The position numbers were made by a program, and so were the translations under genes. Of a stretch of DNA of 64,000 bases, positions 57,665 to 64,000 are shown piece by piece. The DNA lies in contig JAIOJX010000003.1 of the NCBI GenBank assembly GCA_022376925.1, forward strand, positions 37,997,874-38,061,873, in the 5' to 3' direction. Each line of letters starts with the position of its first letter. The first letter of the stretch is position 1. Source of the DNA: Tragulus kanchil. Taxonomy: Eukaryota; Chordata; Mammalia; Artiodactyla; Tragulidae. The notes beneath the pieces were generated by a model that made no database searches, was not told the origin of the DNA, and worked only from the letters and a program-made list of their open reading frames with translations.

Positions 57665-58409
57665 AACAATAACCAAAGAAAGGCATTTTTAAAGAATGAC
57701 TATAATGTGCATTTTAAATGGATAAGCTAAGACACTTGAGCATTCATCTCCAGAAAGAGAAGAAACTGCAATTAGCTTAAATACCTAATCAAACCATTAA
57801 GTATGCAAAACCGCACTCCAAATTTAGGAATTTTATTTTGTCCATTTTAAGAATTGCATTGGACTGATAGTTTCTTTAAACATGTATGTTTTTCAGATAA
57901 ATAGGTAGAGATATAAATACATATAAGAGTATATATCGGTATAGATAAAAACATAGAAATATAGATACTGATATTTTTTAATTTTGAAAATTATTTTCCA
58001 GTCTTCTTGTCAAAATAACGTAATTTGCCATAAGCAGCACCAAATTTAGATCATCTAAGCTCTAATAATTAAAGCATGAGATGAGATTTATTTCATTCTA
58101 CAATACTAGCTCAAACCAGCTGCATCAGCAGTATCAAGCTCTCTGGAGTTGAATTAAAGATGTTATTTGATGAACGATGGAAAAAGTGATAGGTATTTTT
58201 TAGATGTATGGAAAAGAAGATGGTAAAATGAACGAGTAGTGATTCTACAGCTTAGTGATCCAAAAAGTCAAAATAAGGCAATAGTCATGGGAGAGAAAGC
58301 GTTGGACAAGAAGACAGTTCTAGGTTGTATTGAATCCCTGCCACCCTCTGCCTCGCTAGTCAAAGTCCTAGACTCCCATAAGCTAGACTTGTTATTGAAA
58401 GAAAGAAAT
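57665..58409. other. AT-rich stretch, nothing recognised
   Basis: No gene or named repeat. Confidence 0.4.
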
Positions 58410-58965
58410 TAGATCATGTTACTCTCGTATTTGTATTTTTCCAGCTTTCCTATTTTACTTCAAAAACAAACTGTCCCGTGAACTACAAACCCCTGCATCA
58501 TTTGGACTCTATTTCCCCCAACATCCCCCTCTAATGCTTCTCCTTCTCTCTCTCTGTTCCACTGTGCCAAAACCCTTTTTCAGTTCAGAAATACAACCAG
58601 CTACTTCCCACCTCAAGGCCTCAGGGGTGCAGCTCATTCTTCCTAGAATATCAGACTCCTCCTTTGCCAAGATCACCATACAGGTAGGTCTCGGCTTATG
58701 GCGACCTCTATGGAGAGCCTTTCTCCCATCATCCTGAGTGTAAGTAGATTTCCTGGTATTAGTGGCATCTCTCACTGCTGTCTCTCTTCATAGTACTTAT
58801 CACAGGTGGGAATTATATCATTGTTTGTATGGCCACTGCCAGTCTCCTATTCTTGAGGGGGAGTTATGAAGGAACAAACATTTCTGTTGAGTTCACCAGT
58901 TCATACTCAGCACCTGTAGCAGAAAGCCTGACCTACAGTAGATGCTCAGTATTTCTGAGATATGT
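58410..58965 (+). mobile_element. L2 LINE 3' region
   Basis: TTAGATCATGTTACTCTCGT, CTACAAACCCCTGCATCATT, TCCCACCTCAAGGCCTCAGG, TTCTTCCTAGAATATCAGAC and finally CTACAGTAGATGCTCAGTAT follow L2 in order over about 550 bp. The frame at 58509-58775 is inside it and is not a gene. Confidence 0.6.
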
Positions 58966-59102
58966 TATGAATTATAGTAATATGTACTAGGATTGCACTT
59001 AAACTAGTGAGATACATTTTATTCTTTACTTTTAAATGACAAATCAATTGAAAATAACATGAAATCAAGTGTTGGGGAAATAAATAAAAAACTTATGTCC
59101 AG

Positions 59103-59354
59103 AGGCTTCCCTGATTGTCCAGTGAGTAGACAGTCCACCTTGCAGTGCAGGGGGCACTGGTTTAATCCCAGGCCCAGGGAGATCCCACGTGCCATGGAGT
59201 CACTGGGCCTGTGTGTCCAATGAAGAGCCAGTGCTCTGCAGTAAGAGAGGCCACTGCAATGGGAAGCCCACACATGCCAAAGAATAAAAAGATAGATGAA
59301 AATAAATATAAATGAAAAAAGAGGCATGATGGGGAAAAAGAAAAAAAAAAAAAC
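59103..59354 (+). mobile_element. CHR-type tRNA-Glu SINE, diverged
   Basis: Forward element: AGGCTTCCCTGATTGTCCAG, GGAGATCCCACGTGCCATGG, GGCCACTGCAATGGGAAGCC and an AAAAAGAAAA tail. CpGs lost, no C-rich segment. Confidence 0.82.
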
Positions 59355-60161
59355 TCTTATGTCCAAACTCCTATTCGAAGGCAATGGGTATAGAGATAAT
59401 GATTTGATGATGAGCCAAATGACAGCTGACACTTTCAAAAAGCTGGGGCCAAACAATGAAGAAAAAGTAATTCAAATGCTTGCTTAGAACACTGTCACAA
59501 TTTTCATATTGAATTCTCAGTGCAAAAGAAAAATAGTTCTGCAGGATTTTCTTTTCATTTGCAGACTACTGTTTAAGGAGTGAAAGAAAATAGCAATTAA
59601 AAACTGTTTAACAAATATGGGCAAACGACCATGAAAACGGTAATGACCAGAGGCACTGAACCATGTGGATTTGGGCTCATCAAGTGGTCTTTAAATGATT
59701 GGAAAATACAAGTGCTCTTGTCTGCTGTTCTGAAGTGCATTTGTGTAAGTCAAGAATTGCAACAAGAGAATTGTTCTTGGCTTTATAAATACTTCCTATG
59801 AACTTTTGAAATCCAATCTGGTATCTTTATGTACACAATTACCACAAGGATAATAACTGCAGATGGTATGTGAACTCTAAATCCCTAGCCGTCTGGGATT
59901 TTTTTCATTCCTAGTTTTTGTTATCATAAGCTTTTTACCACTATACTACATAAACAGATTCCATTTTTAGCTATTTGGAAAGCAAAAGAAAAGAGCCCAT
60001 ATATCTCTACTATCGTAATCTTTTTGGCTAAGTATCTAACAGAGAAATGCAGTGGTATACTAAGGTATCTAGTATACCACTTTGGGGAAGTATTACAATA
60101 ACCATACTATACAGAGGAAGTTTGCATTTTCCTCTTAAATTTCATCTATTACATCTTTTAT
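59355..60161. other. AT-rich stretch with one perfect hairpin
   Basis: No gene. At 60051-60081 AGTGGTATACT and AGTATACCACT form a perfect 11-bp stem around a 9-nt loop. No poly-T or other signal gives it a role. Confidence 0.5.
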
Positions 60162-60468
60162 TTAAATAATTGTATTTATTGATTTGGCTGTGCTGGGTCT
60201 TTGGTGTTGTGTGGGCTTTTCTCTAGTTGCGACGAGTGGGAGTTAATTTTGTTGCAGATCATGGGCTATTAGGGCACTCAGGCTTCAGGAGTTGCAGAGC
60301 AAGGGCTCAGCAGATGCAGCTCCCCACCTCTAGAGCACAGGCTCAGTAGCTGTGGTGCACAGGCTTAGTTGCTTCACAGCAGGTGAGATCTTCCTAGATC
60401 AGGAATCAAACCTGTGTCTCCTGCATCGGCAAGCAAAGGATTCACCACTAAGTCACCAGGGAAGCCCC
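60162..60468 (-). mobile_element. CHR-2 SINE
   Basis: Reverse element: ATTTATTGATTTGGCTGTGC, TCTCTAGTTGCGACGAGTGG, TAGCTGTGGTGCACAGGCTT, and head end AGTCACCAGGGAAGCCCC. Complete. Confidence 0.87.
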
Positions 60469-60935
60469 ATCTATGACAGCTTGATAGAATTTCCCAATGA
60501 CCCCCCAAGTCAGGCACTTTACGGGAGACAAAAAATGTCAGACCCATGATGCCAATTAATCCAATTAGTTTTTGAATACAAGGAACTTGAGATAGAGCCT
60601 GAATGCTTACTGGTAACTAAAGAAACTCCAAACCTATCTAGAAATGGAGATGGACCTGCAGTGATGGAGATAGAGTGGAGATGGAGATGGAGAAATAGAG
60701 GTAGAAAGAAATTCTCATGAACATAAGTGAAAGCAGAGGCCAAACATAAATGGAACATGTCTGAAATCGTAAAGTATTTAGGTTGCTAGTTTACAAGCAT
60801 ATTTTTCCTAATGTCTGACTGAGATGATGAGTGTTTTGTTGGATACAGATTAAAATAAATGCTTACAGGAAACACTATCAAAATATGACAATATATCAAG
60901 AAGTAATAAGAATAACCAACAATTAATATATTAAG
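60469..60935. other. Unassigned stretch
   Basis: Short GGAGAT-rich run at about 60645-60695 (GGAGATGGAGATGGAGAAAT). No gene. Confidence 0.4.
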
Positions 60936-61150
60936 TGAGCTTCCCTTATGACTCAGCAGTAAAGACTCTGCCTGCCAATGCAAGAGACAAGGTTTCCATC
61001 CCTGGGTCAGGAAGATCCCCGGGGAAGGAAATGGTGACCCACTCCAGTATTCTTGCCTGGGAAATCCTATGCACTGAGAAGCCTGAAAAACTACAGTCCA
61101 TGGGGTCAGAAAAGAGTCAAATGTGACTTAGGAACTAAAGAACAACAATA
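60936..61150 (+). mobile_element. Bov-tA SINE
   Basis: Head GAGCTTCCCTTATGACTCAG, body GGAAGATCCCCGGGGAAGGA, CACTCCAGTATTCTTGCCTG, CTACAGTCCATGGGGTCAGA and tail AACTAAAGAACAACAATA. Confidence 0.88.
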
Positions 61151-61445
61151 GATCATACAGTAATCTTAAGTTTTCTTGTTAGGTTAGAGGATTTGGGAAG
61201 TCAAAAGTTACATACAAGAGAAATACTTAAAATGATGTCCTCTATTGTTATTCATTTGCATATATTTGTGTAGGTCATAGACATGTTTTGGAAAACTATC
61301 ATTTTCTGTATCTTCAATGTGAATGTCATTATTTCCCAGTAAAATAATTCAATGTTGATGCTTATGTCAGGAACAAAATAGAAGAACATGATCCTCATTT
61401 CTGTATACACTTCACTTTTTCTTCACAGGAGAGTGTCTCCTCTCC

Positions 61446-61985
61446 TGTGGGGAAACAAGCTGGTGGAGGTTTTTGCAGATTTGGCTGAGCCAGGAGAAAA
61501 CCACACTGGGAATGAGAAACATCCCAGAAAGAACTAAGACAAAAACAAGTGATTCGATTCACATGGGCTTATGGGAGGGGGGGAGGGTGTCATACCGGTA
61601 GATCAGCAACAGGTGGGAGATAGCCGTGGCCTTTGGAATGCCTGGTCAGTGCAAGTTAGAACGCTGCGTGAGCAGGCATAACTCCTTAACTTCTTGCTGG
61701 TCTAGTTGCCCCTCCAGCTGCAACATGGCCTTTCCATTCTTAGAGTCAGGAGAGTAATTATTGATCAGAGCTGTGAGAAGGTTCTGACCCTTGTTAATAT
61801 CATTCCCTGCAAACGCCTGGAGGCTTGAGCTCTCAATAAAAGCAGACTGGTGAATGTGTTCAGGGCCTTGACCCAGGAGGTCTTGAGCCCCCCATTCTCA
61901 TCCTTTCCCTCTGTATGTGTCTATTTCTGAACGTCCCACCGCATCCACTTTTCTCCCTGCATCTGGCTGACGTGGTGCAGCAATC
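61446..61985 (+). mobile_element. Solo-type ERV LTR, family unassigned
   Basis: Begins TGTGGGGAAACAAGC, has a polyadenylation signal AATAAA at 61835-61840 followed by a GT-rich stretch, and a C-rich U5-like end ending near GACGTGGTGCA. No internal viral coding region was seen on either side. Composition differs from the AT-rich flanks. The exact 3' end and a target-site duplication were not resolved. Confidence 0.5.
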
Positions 61986-62301
61986 TCCACTTAAGATGAA
62001 TCCTTCCATATGTGATCTTTGTAGGATTCCTTCCCGGCTTCATGATGATCATAACCTAGTATTTATCTCTCTGTATCCTTTCCCATGGTTGCCTCAAACA
62101 GGTTCCAATTCCACCCGCCCCACCATCTTTGAGTTATCATCTTTCCCTCTCATTTATTTTGCTAAAAAATTTCACTTGGTGGATTCCTCCTGCTTCCAGT
62201 TCCCAGCTACTCACTTTCCCTGAAAATTGGCTTTTGCCTCATTGCTACCTGAGGCTATAAATCTCTATGACGTCTTCTTCTAATCATAAAATCTAGTTTT
62301 C
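61986..62301. other. Unassigned stretch
   Basis: The + frame 61915-62223 covers part of it and of the LTR. No domain. Confidence 0.35.
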
Positions 62302-62574
62302 TAAATCTTCATTCTCTTTCTGAACATTATTGAAAATTTTGAAAGTAAATTGTGAAAAATAAACCACCCTCTTCTTCCTTGATAAAAATCCCCTGATCTT
62401 CCTTTTTTGAAAGAGCATTTAAAAATTTGCAATTCTGTCCATCCCAACTACATGTTTTAAAAGTATATAAAATACGTAATGAAGAAGAACATCCTGTTAT
62501 GACAGGGTACTCTTCTTAAACCCCTGTGGGGACCTAAATGGGAAGGAAGTCCAAAAGGGAGTGGATATATGTAT

Positions 62575-62662
62575 ATGTATGGCTGATCCATTTTGTACAG
62601 TAGAAACTAACAACATTATATGGCAACTATACTCCAGTAAAATTAATTTTTAACAACATACA
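62575..62662 (+). mobile_element. LINE-1 3' terminal fragment
   Basis: TATGGCTGATCCATTTTGTA, AACATTATATGGCAACTATA and CTCCAGTAAAATTAATTTTT are the L1 3' end with its A-rich tail. Copy at 63674-63761. Confidence 0.65.
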
Positions 62663-62745
62663 ACTGTAAGGTCTTTTTCTTAGCTCCTTTAAGATAGAAA
62701 TCATCTCCCAGCCTTTTTCCAGTTTTACTACCTAGGACTGCCTTT

Positions 62746-62803
62746 CAGTCCATAGGGCTGCAAAGAGTCAGACAACTAAAATGACTTAGCACAGCACAGC
62801 AAA
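62746..62803 (+). mobile_element. Bov-tA SINE tail fragment
   Basis: CAGTCCATAGGGCTGCAAAG to AGCACAGCACAGCA is only the 3' end. Copy at 63845-63902. Confidence 0.75.
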
Positions 62804-62837
62804 CATAGATGGCCTTTGCTTTTCCACTAGCTAACTC

Positions 62838-63066
62838 CTTGAGGGTCAGCAGTAAAGAATCCACCTGGGAATTCAAGAGACACAGGTTTGATCCCTGGGT
62901 TGGGAAAATTCTCCAGAGAAGGAAATGGCAACCCATCCCAGTATTCTTGCCTAGAAAATTCCATGGACTGAGGAGCCTGGCAAGAATACTTGCCTAGAAA
63001 ATTCCATGGATGCTATAGTCCATGGTATCACAAAGAACTGAACATGACTTAGCAACTAACAAACCT
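62838..63066 (+). mobile_element. Bov-tA SINE with internal 43-bp tandem repeat
   Basis: Head GAGGGTCAGCAGTAAAGAAT, B-box-like GGTTTGATCCCTG, body to CTTAGCAACTAACAAAC. The string GCCTAGAAAATTCCATGGA occurs at 62949 and again at 62992, so 43 bp of the body is duplicated. The second copy of the element begins at 63937 and is cut by the window end. Confidence 0.87.
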
Positions 63067-63400
63067 GAGTGCTTAAAACCTTTTTGTCTTTACTTTCAAG
63101 GGAGCTGAGCTCAATGTCTCTCAACTGCAGTAGTCTTGAATGAACTCTGTTTAATTCCATCAGGTGCAATTTTTCTCTGACAACTGTCACCTCAAAGAAT
63201 TGTTAGCTTAACTTATGCCTGTCACATTCAGAAAGGAAAGTTAAGGAAAACAAAGCGTTTTAGCTATTCTCAACTAGTAAGTCCTAATAAAGACAAATCC
63301 ATATTCTTTAATAACTTGTCTCTGTGCCTCATAATCAAAGACAGATGAGTGGGTAGAAGCGGACAGAATGCCGAATTCAGGACAGAAATTTAGCCATTTT
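63067..63400. other. Unassigned stretch before final join
   Basis: No gene or named repeat. Confidence 0.4.
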
Positions 63401-63936
63401 TAAATCTTCATTCTCTTTCTGAACATTATTGAAAATTTTGAAAGTAAATTGTGAAAAATAAACCACCCTCTTCTTCCTTGATAAAAATCCCCTGATCTTC
63501 CTTTTTTGAAAGAGCATTTAAAAATTTGCAATTCTGTCCATCCCAACTACATGTTTTAAAAGTATATAAAATACGTAATGAAGAAGAACATCCTGTTATG
63601 ACAGGGTACTCTTCTTAAACCCCTGTGGGGACCTAAATGGGAAGGAAGTCCAAAAGGGAGTGGATATATGTATATGTATGGCTGATCCATTTTGTACAGT
63701 AGAAACTAACAACATTATATGGCAACTATACTCCAGTAAAATTAATTTTTAACAACATACAACTGTAAGGTCTTTTTCTTAGCTCCTTTAAGATAGAAAT
63801 CATCTCCCAGCCTTTTTCCAGTTTTACTACCTAGGACTGCCTTTCAGTCCATAGGGCTGCAAAGAGTCAGACAACTAAAATGACTTAGCACAGCACAGCA
63901 AACATAGATGGCCTTTGCTTTTCCACTAGCTAACTC

Positions 63937-64000
63937 CTTGAGGGTCAGCAGTAAAGAATCCACCTGGGAATTCAAGAGACACAGGTTTGATCCCTGGGTT
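63937..64000 (+). mobile_element. Bov-tA SINE head (copy of 62838), cut by window end
   Basis: Head only, through duplication 20. Confidence 0.85.

Larger units (their letters stand above)
62302..64000. repeat. Tandem duplication 20 (unit 1099 bp), right copy cut by window end
   Basis: Copy 1 is 62302-63400. Copy 2 starts at 63401 and runs off the window, matching base for base as far as visible. Confidence 0.92.

Noticed and set aside
59019..59456. 145-codon minus-strand frame
   Set aside because: The middle is the complement of the SINE at 59103, and the rest is AT-rich flank.
1..64000. A biological tandem-duplication hotspot or amplification system
   Set aside because: A fixed unit length with unrelated content, ragged bases at joins and filler sequence fit an assembly overlap error better. 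Spanning reads would be needed to revive the idea.

Overview
The window is nuclear DNA from a pecoran ruminant (cattle, sheep, goat, buffalo or deer group). The evidence is the repeat content: many Bov-tA SINEs, BovB LINE 3' ends, tRNA-Glu-derived CHR-type SINEs, ruminant L1 3' ends and older mammalian repeats (MIR, L2, MER5A, an MLT1-like LTR). I cannot narrow the species. I found no protein-coding gene, no intact RNA gene, no CRISPR array and no bacterial or viral gene set. Open reading frames are short, most lie in SINEs, and none shows a recognisable domain. The region reads as intergenic or deep intronic DNA.

The dominant structure is 20 direct tandem duplications of unrelated sequence. 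Each unit is about 1.08-1.19 kb, and the two copies are nearly identical. Junctions lie near 711, 4522, 8281, 10342, 12123, 14868, 18249, 21020, 22844, 26354, 29809, 34562, 41198, 43460, 45575, 48433, 51085, 52898, 55016 and 63401. The unit length stays the same while the content changes each time. Several units chain so that short segments occur three times, and some junctions carry up to about 56 bp of filler. This fits uncollapsed contig overlaps or redundant gap-fill patches better than biology. About 21-22 kb of the 64 kb would then be redundant, leaving about 42 kb of true sequence. Stretches without such joins are 30979-33456, 35671-40034 and 56064-62301.

Layout. 1-2565: L1 with a nested Bov-tA, an old CHR-type SINE and another L1 end. 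2566-6777: unrecognised sequence with one duplication. 6778-13208: two adjacent Bov-tA, CHR-2, L2 and Bov-tA spread over three chained duplications. 13682-19377: L1 3' ends, a CHR-type SINE with a G-rich tail and a BovB end. 19762-23982: CHR-2, Bov-tA and a 123-bp palindrome between opposed SINE heads. 24040-30978: sparse repeats, then an L2 carrying a 51-nt 5S rRNA fragment with a target-site duplication. 30938-40034: SINEs and MIRs. 40035-46742: a CHR-type SINE, an MLT1-like LTR and three chained duplications. 46489-47487: a diverged inverted repeat of unknown family. 47328-56063: L1 end, MIR, MER5A broken by two SINEs, and four duplications. 56064-64000: SINEs, an L2, a solo-type LTR and a final duplication cut by the window end.

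No gene system can be described. The observations most worth following are the duplication artefact, the unknown inverted repeat, the palindrome, the 5S insertion and the G-rich SINE tails.
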